Source of the DNA: Henriciella sp045287255
Lineage (GTDB): Bacteria; Pseudomonadota; Alphaproteobacteria; Caulobacterales; Hyphomonadaceae
Direction: 5' to 3'
DNA: 64,000 nucleotides
Assembly (NCBI RefSeq): GCF_045287255.1
Contig: NZ_CP137142.1
Span: 2,914,001 to 2,978,000, forward strand
Shown here: piece by piece, positions 7,843 through 15,995 of the stretch
Layout of the letters: the number at the start of each line of letters is the position of its first letter
Position numbering within the stretch: the stretch's first letter is position 1
Made by a program: the position numbers and the translations under genes
Notes under the pieces: model-generated
What the model saw: the letters and a program-made list of their open reading frames with translations, nothing else
The model's database searches: none
Told to the model about the DNA's origin: nothing

Positions 7843-8472
7843 CTATCGTGTCCCCGCAATCAACATATCTTCAATCACCAGCATGGCTTCTTCCTCGGTG
7901 ACGCAAGCGCCTTTGATAGCCGTTGCTGGGTCCTTACAGGCAAATTCCACCAGATAGGACGCGCCATAGCGTTTGAAGCTGACCTGTGCCCCGGTCATGG
8001 TCTCCTCAAAGCGCGCACTGCCTTCTTCCATCTGTGCTGCGCCGGGCGGGGTTGGGCCGATCCGATCCGTGCCATTGATCAGCATGTCATAGGTCTCCCC
8101 CTTGATGACGGCGAAATACCCATCGTTGAGTGGGCGGAATTGAAGACCATCAGGGCCAGAGGCGGCAGAAACAGCATTGCCCGGTAACAGGACCGGAACA
8201 GGCGTGGCATCAGAACCGCTGGCAATCTCAACCCTGGCATCAGGGTTTTCAGCTTGCGCGGCGGCGTAATCAGCGCGGGCTGAGTTCCAGTCTATCGTGG
8301 CCCGGCGGGGTTCTGGATCTGCATCAATGGGGTCAGCAGGCGGTCGCTCAGGCGCCGGACCGGGCTGTTCTTCTGGAGGCGGCAATTCGGCTTTCTGGCC
8401 TGGGCTTCTTACCAAAGGCTCACAAGCCCCCAGAGCCAGAATGGCCGTGGCTATCACACATGCTCGGATCAT
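7843..8472 (-). CDS. Hypothetical lipoprotein in protease operon
   Basis: A 209-residue predicted lipoprotein (lipobox LGAC, Cys17). A Pro/Glu-rich linker occupies about 29-55; the rest (about 56-209) is a compact domain with LQFRPLNDGYFAVIKGETYDMLINGTD and a Cys pair (FACKDP and GACVTEEEA). I do not recognise the family. Its ATG overlaps the TGA of the upstream 167-codon gene (ATGA), and its stop touches the M23 start, so it is translated together with both. The context suggests a role in an envelope proteolysis or wall-remodelling unit, which is inference. Confidence 0.75.
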   Translation of the reverse strand: MIRACVIATAILALGACEPLVRSPGQKAELPPPEEQPGPAPERPPADPIDADPEPRRATIDWNSARADYAAAQAENPDARVEIASGSDATPVPVLLPGNAVSAASGPDGLQFRPLNDGYFAVIKGETYDMLINGTDRIGPTPPGAAQMEEGSARFEETMTGAQVSFKRYGASYLVEFACKDPATAIKGACVTEEEAMLVIEDMLIAGTR

Positions 8473-8972
8473 TGTGTTTCCCTCTTTCGACCTGGCAGCG
8501 CCATCACATCGCGTTCGGCATAGGCCAGATTGCTCATCGCCTGTATGTCTTGCAGGACGGCGTCGGCCTCGCGCGGGCTGTCCTTTGGCAGGCCGAGGAT
8601 CAGTTCCCCGGAATAGCTGGCACGGATCAGCTTGAGATCCTTGAGCGCCGGGCGATTGCTGGCCCAGTCCTGATAGGTAGCATGTGCATAGGCGGCATCC
8701 TTGCGGAAGGTTTTGCCGACCGGGTCTAGCGCTGGATCAGCGTCAAAGCGAACGATGAAAACCGCCTTCATATCGGCCTCTGAGACCGCGTGTACCGGGA
8801 GGGCCACTGGCGTGTGACTGCTCGCCGGTTGGGCCATGGCCGGGAGCCAGCTCATCGCCCCGGGCATCCGATCCGCCAGAGTCATGCACCCGGTCAGGGC
8901 CAGCATACAGAGCAGGCCGAGAAGGCCGAGTTGGCCGCCATAATGGGGTTTTGGAGGCGTGTAATGCGCCAT
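8469..8972 (-). CDS. Lipoprotein resembling a stand-alone I9 subtilase propeptide
   Basis: A 167-residue predicted lipoprotein (lipobox LTGC, Cys29). Residues 70-157 look like a peptidase inhibitor I9/propeptide domain: AVFIVRFDA opens with the usual first strand, LIRASYSGELILGLP matches the central hydrophobic strand, and VLQDIQAMSNLAYAERDV resembles the closing L-x-V-x-Y-V-E-x-D segment. The upstream subtilase has its own closing segment (DLQASGEFEYVEKD), to which this is similar. It lies 20 bases downstream of the subtilase gene and overlaps the next gene by 4 bases. Inferred role: inhibitor or folding helper for the neighbouring protease. The I9 call is by eye and unverified. Confidence 0.7.
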   Translation of the reverse strand: MAHYTPPKPHYGGQLGLLGLLCMLALTGCMTLADRMPGAMSWLPAMAQPASSHTPVALPVHAVSEADMKAVFIVRFDADPALDPVGKTFRKDAAYAHATYQDWASNRPALKDLKLIRASYSGELILGLPKDSPREADAVLQDIQAMSNLAYAERDVMALPGRKRETQ

Positions 8973-8992
8973 AAGCTAGGATCCCTTCCGAT

Positions 8993-11206
8993 CTAGTCTT
9001 CGCTCAAGTTTACGCCAGCGAGGTTTAGCAGGCCAGCCCCGCACGGGCGCAGGCAAAGATTCTCATCGGCCTCTGTGGGCACGGCGCCGGGATAATTGAT
9101 GCACTCACCGATGCACTGGACCTCTGCTACCGGGGTCAGGCCCGCCATCAATGTATCGAATAATTCCAGCCGGGTCTGGTCCGGTCTCTTGGCCTTGATC
9201 AGGGCGAGCGCCGCAGAAACATGTGGGGCGGCCATGCTGGTGCCTTCCTCATAGGAATAATAGCACTGCGCCACGGCGCTGCCGCTGACCGGGTCGAGGC
9301 AATTTTCCGAAAGCTTGGTTGAGAGTACCCCGTCCGGGTTGCCATCGCCATTATCATCGCGGCTGAGATCACCGCCGGGCGCGATCAGGTCCACGGCGCT
9401 GCCATAATTGGAGTAAGGCGCGAGATAGCCGCGCGCATCACCGCTGGCGACCGTGATCACATTCTGGCAACTCGCGGGCGCGAAGAATTGTGTTGGGATA
9501 CGGTTATTTCCAGCTGCGGCAACGACTGTGACGCCCTCGGCGGTCACGGCATTGATCGCGTCTTGCATGGAAGCTGGACAGGTTTTGAACAAGCCGAAAG
9601 ACAGGTTGATGATATGGGCGGGATTGTCGTTCCAGACCTCATTTCCCAGCGCGTCAAACTCAGGAATGATCCCGGCGGCCCAGCGGATCGCATCATTGAT
9701 GTCTGAGAGGCGCCCACCGCATTTGCCGAGCGCACGGACCGGGACAAGTTTGACATTCCACGCCCCGCCCGCAACGCCTTGTCCATTATCGGTCAGGCCA
9801 GCGCCAATCGTTCCGGCGACGTGCGTACCGTGCCAGGAGTTTTCCATACGGCCTTTTTCAGGGCAAATGTCGCCGGGGTCGGTAGCGTCGCCATCGCGGC
9901 TATCGCCATCATTCCCGACATCTGGGTCGGTGACCATATCCCAACCCGCCACGAGGTTTGGTGAGTTCTTGATATCCGGGTGGCTGTAATCAAGCCCTGT
10001 ATCAATCACAGCCACGACGACTTCCGGGGCGCCTTGCACAGCCTCACGCGTCCAGAAATCAACAAAGCCCGCCCCGCCTGGGCTGTCACTCTGGTTCTGG
10101 TAATGCCATTGCAGGGAGAAGAGCGGGTCATTCGGGGTGATGGCCACAGGGGTGACGGGTGTATCCGGACGGCGGATCATCTGGTGTTCGAAAATATAGT
10201 CTTTCTCGACATATTCGAACTCACCTGAGGCCTGCAGGTCTTCAATAACGCAATCCATCGCCATGATGGCGCTGGCGGTGCCATCGGCAATCGCGCCTTG
10301 ATCACAGACAGTTTCCTCAGCCTCAATCGCGGACAGTTGGCGTGGGCTGAACTCGCCCGTGAACTGCGTTGGCTTCATCGCGTCGGCGCCAATCTCAATC
10401 ACCATCTGGCCTGAGCGTGAGCGCTGGATACTGGCGGCGACACCATACTTGCGTGCCGTTTCAATCATCCGGTCTTCGGCTTGTAATTGTCGCTCTAAAG
10501 CGTCCTGGCGCATGGTGATCGCGCGCTGAGCCACCTGTGGTTTAAGTTGCGGGAGCTTGTCATAGCGCTCTTGCTGGGTTTCTACGCGTTTGACCTGTAA
10601 CTCATCAATAGATGAACCATCAGGGTTGCGGCGCAATCGATCGCGCAGAGGCGCGCGCGGCAGATTTGGGCCAGGTTCCAGAATGGCTTTGGGTGGCGCT
10701 TCTACGCGTGGATCAATAACGGTCACACGTTTACGGTTCAAAGCTTGTGGGCGTTCAATCCGTTCAATGATTTCCGGACTCACTTCAGCCTCTGCCATGG
10801 TGGCCTCATCGAGGATAACGATACGGCTTTCGGCCTCCTCATCAATGACGATTTCCATGGCCATTTCCGGGGCCGCCATCACCTCAGCCATGGCCACAGG
10901 CGGTGGTAGATCACGCGGTTTGGCAACAATTGAGCCAATGGCAAAGCGGCGTTCCCCGGTTGTGGGAAGGGTCGGCAAAAAGGTCGGTTGAAGCTTGCCA
11001 GCAAAAGCGCGACCCTCAACGCTGGCACGCTTAAGTGCGTCCCTCGGATCAGAAGGGCGGGCATCCTTTCCGGTGATCTGGTCAATTACAGCTTGTCCAA
11101 GCTGCCCGGCGCGATCAACGCGTTCTTCAGGCTGATCACAGGCCGCCAGCGCAAATCCCCCGATCAGTACAAGGCTGAGTGTTTTGAAGCCCGCTCTAAC
11201 CGTCAT
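8993..11206 (-). CDS. Subtilisin-like serine protease (S8) lipoprotein
   Basis: Large exported serine protease of 737 residues. Lipobox LAAC near residue 24, a 300-residue low-complexity and charged N-terminal region with a propeptide-like end (EFEYVEKDYIFE), and the catalytic domain from about 355 on. Counting from the GTG at 11209, the triad is Asp403 (VIDTGLDYSHPDI), His460 (SWHGTHVAG) and Ser658 (EEGTSMAAPH), with the oxyanion Asn in AAAGNN. Several Cys may form disulfides. I chose the ATG at 11206, since GGGAG sits 6 bases upstream; the GTG just before it is the alternative. It is the first gene of a four-gene operon, with a 20-base gap to the second. Confidence 0.9.
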   Translation of the reverse strand: MTVRAGFKTLSLVLIGGFALAACDQPEERVDRAGQLGQAVIDQITGKDARPSDPRDALKRASVEGRAFAGKLQPTFLPTLPTTGERRFAIGSIVAKPRDLPPPVAMAEVMAAPEMAMEIVIDEEAESRIVILDEATMAEAEVSPEIIERIERPQALNRKRVTVIDPRVEAPPKAILEPGPNLPRAPLRDRLRRNPDGSSIDELQVKRVETQQERYDKLPQLKPQVAQRAITMRQDALERQLQAEDRMIETARKYGVAASIQRSRSGQMVIEIGADAMKPTQFTGEFSPRQLSAIEAEETVCDQGAIADGTASAIMAMDCVIEDLQASGEFEYVEKDYIFEHQMIRRPDTPVTPVAITPNDPLFSLQWHYQNQSDSPGGAGFVDFWTREAVQGAPEVVVAVIDTGLDYSHPDIKNSPNLVAGWDMVTDPDVGNDGDSRDGDATDPGDICPEKGRMENSWHGTHVAGTIGAGLTDNGQGVAGGAWNVKLVPVRALGKCGGRLSDINDAIRWAAGIIPEFDALGNEVWNDNPAHIINLSFGLFKTCPASMQDAINAVTAEGVTVVAAAGNNRIPTQFFAPASCQNVITVASGDARGYLAPYSNYGSAVDLIAPGGDLSRDDNGDGNPDGVLSTKLSENCLDPVSGSAVAQCYYSYEEGTSMAAPHVSAALALIKAKRPDQTRLELFDTLMAGLTPVAEVQCIGECINYPGAVPTEADENLCLRPCGAGLLNLAGVNLSED

Positions 11207-11272
11207 CACCGTCTCCCTGATCGCTGTGACTGTATAGGTTAACCATATGTCAAACGTGTGGCAGGGAGTCCG

Positions 11273-12244
11273 TCAACTCAAATCTGGTTCGAGCCGACCG
11301 AGGGCGCGACCCACGACAATACCTGCATCAGCAATGGCATCGCGAGCGGGTTTCGAGATCGCTGTCATGTTCATAAAGCCATGCACCATGCCGGAATGCT
11401 CGCGAATGGTTACCGGAACACCATGCGCCGCGAGCTTTGCTGCATAGGCTTTGCCTTCATCTTTCAGAGGGTCCCAGCCGCATAGCACGAAGTGTGCGGG
11501 TGGCAGGCCTGCGAAGTCATCATCCTCGGCAAAAAGTGGCGAGACTCGCGGGTCCATCCGGTCGACCTCATCGGCGATATAGCTGTCCCGGAAATAGTCG
11601 AACAGATTGGGCGAGATGAAGAACCCGCCTTCCTGGAAACTCATTTTCTTGGTGCGGATGTCGACAAATTGCACCAGCGGATACAGCAACAACTGATAGG
11701 CGGGCATTGGGCCGCCCGTACGGTTCATTTCCTGCGCAATATAGGCGGCAAGATTTCCGCCTGCACTGTCCCCGGCAACGGCAATGCGATCTGGATCGAA
11801 GCCGAGAATATCCCCGCGTGTCGTTGCCCAGCGCCATGCGGCGGCGGCATCCTCATGCGCGGTTGGAAACTTGTTTTCCGGGGCGAGGCGATACTCAATC
11901 GACAGAACCCGGCAGCGTGAGGAAGCAGCCAGACGACGGCAGATCACGTCATGGCTATCAATATCGCCAAGCACAAAGCCGCCGCCATGAAAGAACAGGA
12001 TGGCTGGCGCAGGGCCGACCCCTGCGGCAAGCGGAGCGTAATAACGGGCTTTAAGTGGGCCATCCGCGCCGTCGACGATCAGGTTGGAAATCTCCGCCAG
12101 CTCTGGCACATCGCTCTCAACCGAACGGCTGGCTTTGTAGAATGCCTGGCGCAACCCTTCGGTCGAGCCTTTCCAGTCCATCGTCGTGAAGTCTGGCAGT
12201 TTCATTTTGTCCATGAAGCTGCGCATTGTGTCATTGAAGGCCAT
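11273..12244 (-). CDS. Alpha/beta hydrolase, hormone-sensitive-lipase family esterase
   Basis: A 323-residue carboxylesterase of the HSL (family IV) type. The oxyanion motif HGGG is at 86-89, the nucleophile elbow GDSAGGN gives Ser160, the Asp is in CGWDPLKDEG and the His in HSGMVHGFMN. Such enzymes cleave short to medium acyl esters in the cytosol. No signal peptide is present. It is transcribed alone, divergent from the DsbA-fold isomerase gene across 75 bases. Confidence 0.9.
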   Translation of the reverse strand: MAFNDTMRSFMDKMKLPDFTTMDWKGSTEGLRQAFYKASRSVESDVPELAEISNLIVDGADGPLKARYYAPLAAGVGPAPAILFFHGGGFVLGDIDSHDVICRRLAASSRCRVLSIEYRLAPENKFPTAHEDAAAAWRWATTRGDILGFDPDRIAVAGDSAGGNLAAYIAQEMNRTGGPMPAYQLLLYPLVQFVDIRTKKMSFQEGGFFISPNLFDYFRDSYIADEVDRMDPRVSPLFAEDDDFAGLPPAHFVLCGWDPLKDEGKAYAAKLAAHGVPVTIREHSGMVHGFMNMTAISKPARDAIADAGIVVGRALGRLEPDLS

Positions 12245-12319
12245 GTCTGAACTCTTGCCCCGTTCGTCGGTTAAGGGAAAGGTGATTTATCGCCCGAATG
12301 TGGCGAATGGGAGGAAGAT

Positions 12320-12964
12320 ATGAAAACCGTTGACGTCTTTTGGTCGTTTCGCTCGCCGTATTCTTATCTGGCGACGAAGCGGTTGCGGGCTTTGTCGGAT
12401 AAGTGGGATGTGCGGGTGCGCCCGCGCCCGGTCTATCCTCTGGCGATCCGGACACCGGACTTTTTCGCCGGGATCAGGCCGCAATGGGTGCCCTATCTGA
12501 TGAGTGATGTGGTGCGCCTGTCGCAATATCTCGGCTTGTCTCTGGGGCCACTAAACCCTGATCCGGTGACGATGAACATGATGACGCGAGAGATTGCTGA
12601 TGAACAGCCGCATATTCATCGCCTGACCCGCCTGGGCATCCTGGCTTGTGAGGTTAGCGACCAAGCGGGCTGGGCCTTCATGGATGAAGTTTCCTCTGTC
12701 ATCTGGTCTGGGCAGGCCTGGACAGAAGGCAACGTGCTGGCCGATGCAGTGGCGCGCGCCGGGCTGGAGCTGCGGGAGTTGGATGCCCGTCAGGACAGTG
12801 AATCCGAGCGCTTAACCAAAGTGATTGAGGCAAACCAGACCGAGCAGGATAAGTATCATTGGGGCGTCCCCCTAATGGTGCTTGAGCAGGAAGCTTTCTT
12901 TGGTCAGGACCGCATCGATCTTTTGGAGTGGCGGTTGGAGCAAGCCGGTGTCAAACGCCGATAG
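12320..12964 (+). CDS. 2-hydroxychromene-2-carboxylate isomerase-like protein (DsbA family)
   Basis: A 214-residue thioredoxin-fold protein of the DsbA/HCCA isomerase (kappa-GST-like) family. It opens VDVFWSFRSPYSYLATKR, the family signature, with Ser in place of a CxxC motif, so it is not a disulfide oxidase. The C-terminal WGVPLMVLEQEAFFGQDRIDLLEW also matches. Such proteins use glutathione in isomerisation of aromatic degradation intermediates; the actual substrate is unknown. GGGAGGA stands just ahead of the ATG. Its TAG directly abuts the stop of the convergent gene. Confidence 0.85.
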   Translation: MKTVDVFWSFRSPYSYLATKRLRALSDKWDVRVRPRPVYPLAIRTPDFFAGIRPQWVPYLMSDVVRLSQYLGLSLGPLNPDPVTMNMMTREIADEQPHIHRLTRLGILACEVSDQAGWAFMDEVSSVIWSGQAWTEGNVLADAVARAGLELRELDARQDSESERLTKVIEANQTEQDKYHWGVPLMVLEQEAFFGQDRIDLLEWRLEQAGVKRR

Positions 12965-13864
12965 CTAGTCCAGAAAGAAATAGTCATTGACCCGCCACAG
13001 CACGTAAGGGGTGTTGCCGTGGAAGAGTTCGGGCAGCAGGTCGCCCCAAATGACCCCGCGCACCTGTTCGGGCAGAGATCCGGAGACTTGCGCCGCCGCA
13101 AGGCCAAGCTCACAAACATCAATCCCGGAAATCGCTTCCTGCATCTGCGCATAGCCTTGTCCCTCGGCTTGCGAGAAGGCTGCGATTTGCAGGCCCAGCG
13201 TCCAGTCATTTGAACCCAAAGCCAGCCCTGTTTGTTGCAGCCAGCGTTTGTCAAAGGCGCTGGGGCCGGGGCGGCGGACCGGGGCTTCTCGTGCTGCCTG
13301 AACCGCATCGAGATAAAGTTCACCGAACCGCATCGCCCAATTATAGCTTTCACTGCCATAGGGATAGCGCGCGAGCAGGTCCGGGATCAGCGCGTCTTCG
13401 TTGAATTCAAGGAATTCAGCGATACGCGGGCCGTTGCACCATGTTGAGTTTTCCCGGCGCAGGCGGGTAAGCGCGGTGGCACTATGGGCGATGAGCTTGT
13501 CATAATGCTCGGTTGGGGCCTGTTTGAACTCAAAGGCGCCGCGTTTCAGCTCGGTCAGAATGGAGCGTAGGACGAGTTCTGCAAGGGCATCTGCTTCCTT
13601 GCCATTGGCGATCATCGCGGTGGCTTCGGCGTCCAATGTTGTCGCGGTTCCGGGAGAAACTGTCTGTAAGAGGGTGAGATAGGCTTGCGTGGCCGCGTCG
13701 TTCAACGCTTCATTCAGGGAGCCGGCCTGTATGCTGGCTTGTGTCGGTTCAACCTTCGACAAGCTGCCCGGCCGCCAGATCAGTATCAGGGCAATCGCCG
13801 AGATGATGGCGAGAATGATCAGGCCCGTTCGCAAACCTACAGTTTTGGAACGGACCCCTGTCAT
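12965..13864 (-). CDS. Hypothetical membrane-anchored protein
   Basis: A 299-residue protein of no family I recognise. One membrane segment lies near 13-32 (GLIILAIISAIALILIW); the rest is a helical, probably periplasmic domain with two widely spaced Cys (STWCNGPRI and IDVCELGLA) and several Trp. It follows the feruloyl-CoA synthetase-like gene by only 2 bases and is likely its co-transcribed last gene. There is no sign of enzymatic motifs. Confidence 0.65.
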   Translation of the reverse strand: MTGVRSKTVGLRTGLIILAIISAIALILIWRPGSLSKVEPTQASIQAGSLNEALNDAATQAYLTLLQTVSPGTATTLDAEATAMIANGKEADALAELVLRSILTELKRGAFEFKQAPTEHYDKLIAHSATALTRLRRENSTWCNGPRIAEFLEFNEDALIPDLLARYPYGSESYNWAMRFGELYLDAVQAAREAPVRRPGPSAFDKRWLQQTGLALGSNDWTLGLQIAAFSQAEGQGYAQMQEAISGIDVCELGLAAAQVSGSLPEQVRGVIWGDLLPELFHGNTPYVLWRVNDYFFLD

Positions 13865-13866
13865 AA

Positions 13867-15723
13867 TTAAAGCTGCACCACGCCGGGGCCGACCTCGGCA
13901 GTGAACAGGCGCGCGACATCATTTGCGCGGCGATCCTGGGTCAGGCGCTGGTTGACATAGCCCTTGTCGGTAATCTCCCCGGCATCAATGCTGGGCGGCT
14001 CCGTCATGACCAGAAAGCGTTTGATCCGGCGCGAGGAGCCAGGCTCAGCGGCATTGAACGCGCTAATTTTGGCGGCAAGATCTTTAACATAGGCCATGCC
14101 TGCCGCGGCCTGATCACCGTTTGCCTCAGCCATATAGTTTTCAAACGCGGCTGGAGACGGCCAGACCATAGCGCCGATATAGTTCTTGTCCTGACCACAG
14201 ATGATTGCGTCAAAGACCAGCGGGCTGCAGGCCGCAACCAAATCCGGGCGCAGCGTCCCGACACTAACCCAGGTGCCGGATGACAGCTTAAAATCCTCTC
14301 CGACGCGGCCATCGAAGATGATACCTTTATTCGGATCGTTCTCATCGACAAAGATCGCTGCATCGCCGAGGCAGTAATAACCTTCTTCATCAAACACTTC
14401 GGCATTCTTGTCCGGCAAGTCGCGATAGCCCGGCATGACGGTTGGGCCTTGGACGCGGACCTCCAGTTTGCCGCCAGTTGGGACCAGTTTCAGGGTGAGA
14501 CCCGGCAAAGGCAGGCCGATCAGGCCGACCCGCTCGACCTCCCAATGCACAACCGTAATACCCTGCGTCTCCGTTGCGCCATACATGGTAATGATGGGAA
14601 TGCGTCGCCCGGTTGCTTTGATGGCGAGGGCTTGTAGCCGATCATACAAGTCATCGGAAAGGGTCGCGCCACCATAGGCGATCTGCCGCATATTCTCGAA
14701 GAAAGCGTGCATCAGGCTTTCATCTTCTTCCATCGCCTCGGCCAGCATGGCCAGCGCAATTGGCGCGGTGCCGAAGGTTGACGGCTTGGCATCGCGGACA
14801 TTGCGGATGGTTTCATGGAAGAGGGCCGGGGTTGGCTTGCCGCCATCGATCCAGAAGGTTGCGCCATTCCACAATGCGCCATTGAAGTTCACATTTGAGC
14901 CGGAAATATGGTTCCATGGCAGCCAGTCGAGGAAATTGTCGACCTTGTCCGGGTCATAGTCGGGATCACGGGCATTGTCCCGCAGACCTTCCTGCCCGGC
15001 GATCATCGCGCACATTGCCCCTTGCGTTGTCGGGACGGGTTTCGGCATGCCCGTTGAGCCAGACGTGAAGAGATATTTACCGATGCTATCATCGGTGAGG
15101 GTGTTCATCGCCTCTGCGACAGCGGGCGTGACAGGGGTCTGCAGCAGCGCCGCATAGTCGGCGATGTCTCGCCCGGAGCCTTCCACCGCAATGACGGTAC
15201 AGCCATGGTCACCAAGGGCGGCGAGCGCTGGCTCAAACGGGGTGAGGTGCTGGGCAAAGATGACCTTGGGCCGCACCGCATTGAAACAGTGTTTCAGCTT
15301 GGCAAAATCGGACGACATCAGAGAGTAGGGGACTGAAATCGGGGCTGCGGGCGCGCCAATCGTCATCGCGGCCATCATCGCAATCGCGCTTTCAATCGAA
15401 TTGCCTGACAGGATCATCACCGGGGCGTCCGGACCCGCGCCCATATTAAGGAAAGCTTGCGCGAGGGCGTCGCTCATCGCTTTGCCCTGGCCGTAAGTGA
15501 TTTCTTCCCATTCATCGGTTTGGGCGTTGCGTTGCTTCAGCCATGGCCGGTCCGGGTGCATTTCGGCGCGGGTGTCCAGAGCATGCGGCACGGTGCGCGG
15601 GCGATCACCGGGCGCATGACGCTGGCTCAGGTAAACAGTGCCGTCTGGCTTTCGGACACAATCAATATCCGGTAATTTCTGCGCAAGCGGCCTGAATGGC
15701 GGTAGCGGGCTCCCGTCAGCCAT
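13867..15723 (-). CDS. Feruloyl-CoA synthetase-like AMP-forming acid-CoA ligase
   Basis: A 618-residue member of the ANL superfamily. The P-loop-like motif YLFTSGSTGMPKPVPT lies near 215-230, the MYGATETQ adenylate motif follows, then YYCLGDAA and the hinge region IIFDGRVGEDFKL. Its overall plan (long N-terminus with RHAPGDRPRTVPHALDTRA, length above 600) matches feruloyl-CoA synthases that activate hydroxycinnamates or other aromatic acids with ATP and CoA. The canonical C-terminal catalytic Lys is not obvious and the tail (SRRIKRFLVMTEPPSIDAG) is typical for this subgroup. It lies in the same orientation as an acyl-CoA ligase and a 58-residue protein upstream, with a 93-base gap. Confidence 0.85.
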   Translation of the reverse strand: MADGSPLPPFRPLAQKLPDIDCVRKPDGTVYLSQRHAPGDRPRTVPHALDTRAEMHPDRPWLKQRNAQTDEWEEITYGQGKAMSDALAQAFLNMGAGPDAPVMILSGNSIESAIAMMAAMTIGAPAAPISVPYSLMSSDFAKLKHCFNAVRPKVIFAQHLTPFEPALAALGDHGCTVIAVEGSGRDIADYAALLQTPVTPAVAEAMNTLTDDSIGKYLFTSGSTGMPKPVPTTQGAMCAMIAGQEGLRDNARDPDYDPDKVDNFLDWLPWNHISGSNVNFNGALWNGATFWIDGGKPTPALFHETIRNVRDAKPSTFGTAPIALAMLAEAMEEDESLMHAFFENMRQIAYGGATLSDDLYDRLQALAIKATGRRIPIITMYGATETQGITVVHWEVERVGLIGLPLPGLTLKLVPTGGKLEVRVQGPTVMPGYRDLPDKNAEVFDEEGYYCLGDAAIFVDENDPNKGIIFDGRVGEDFKLSSGTWVSVGTLRPDLVAACSPLVFDAIICGQDKNYIGAMVWPSPAAFENYMAEANGDQAAAGMAYVKDLAAKISAFNAAEPGSSRRIKRFLVMTEPPSIDAGEITDKGYVNQRLTQDRRANDVARLFTAEVGPGVVQL

Positions 15724-15816
15724 ATCTGTTTCTCCCTGAATTTTCTTATTCTTTGGGGCTCAGACTAAAGCTGTCGCGAGGGCAGACAAGTAGATTCGAA
15801 TTTAGGCTGCTTTCAA

Positions 15817-15993
15817 TCAGATATCGAAGCCATCCATATGCTCGGCAAAGAATTCTTCGTCCTCGTAAAACCAGTCGACATCAAATTCAGGTTGCGGCGG
15901 CGGTTTTTGCAGGGAGACGACATTATCGGCCATGAAGCCGTCCTTTTGAGGGGCGGCTCGCTTTGGCGCAGAGGTGTCGTCCTGATCCGACAT
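15817..15993 (-). CDS. Small acidic protein between two acyl-CoA ligase genes
   Basis: A 58-residue protein of unknown family. The N-terminal half is polar (MSDQDDTSAPKRAAPQK), then a Pro-rich turn, then a strongly acidic aromatic C-terminus (FDVDWFYEDEEFFAEHMDGF). The ATG at 15993 lies 2 bases after the stop of the upstream ligase gene, so it is likely translated by re-initiation; a TTG at 16026 would extend it into that gene. No membrane or signal sequence is seen. The acidic-aromatic tail could be a docking segment, but this is a guess. That it is a real gene rests on position and composition. Confidence 0.55.
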   Translation of the reverse strand: MSDQDDTSAPKRAAPQKDGFMADNVVSLQKPPPQPEFDVDWFYEDEEFFAEHMDGFDI

Positions 15994-15995
15994 CG

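Noticed and set aside
7057..8187. Open frame of 376 codons on the plus strand across the M23 and lipoprotein genes
   Set aside because: Its composition (Arg/Gly/Trp-rich) mirrors the Pro/Asp repeats on the other strand; it overlaps two supported genes.
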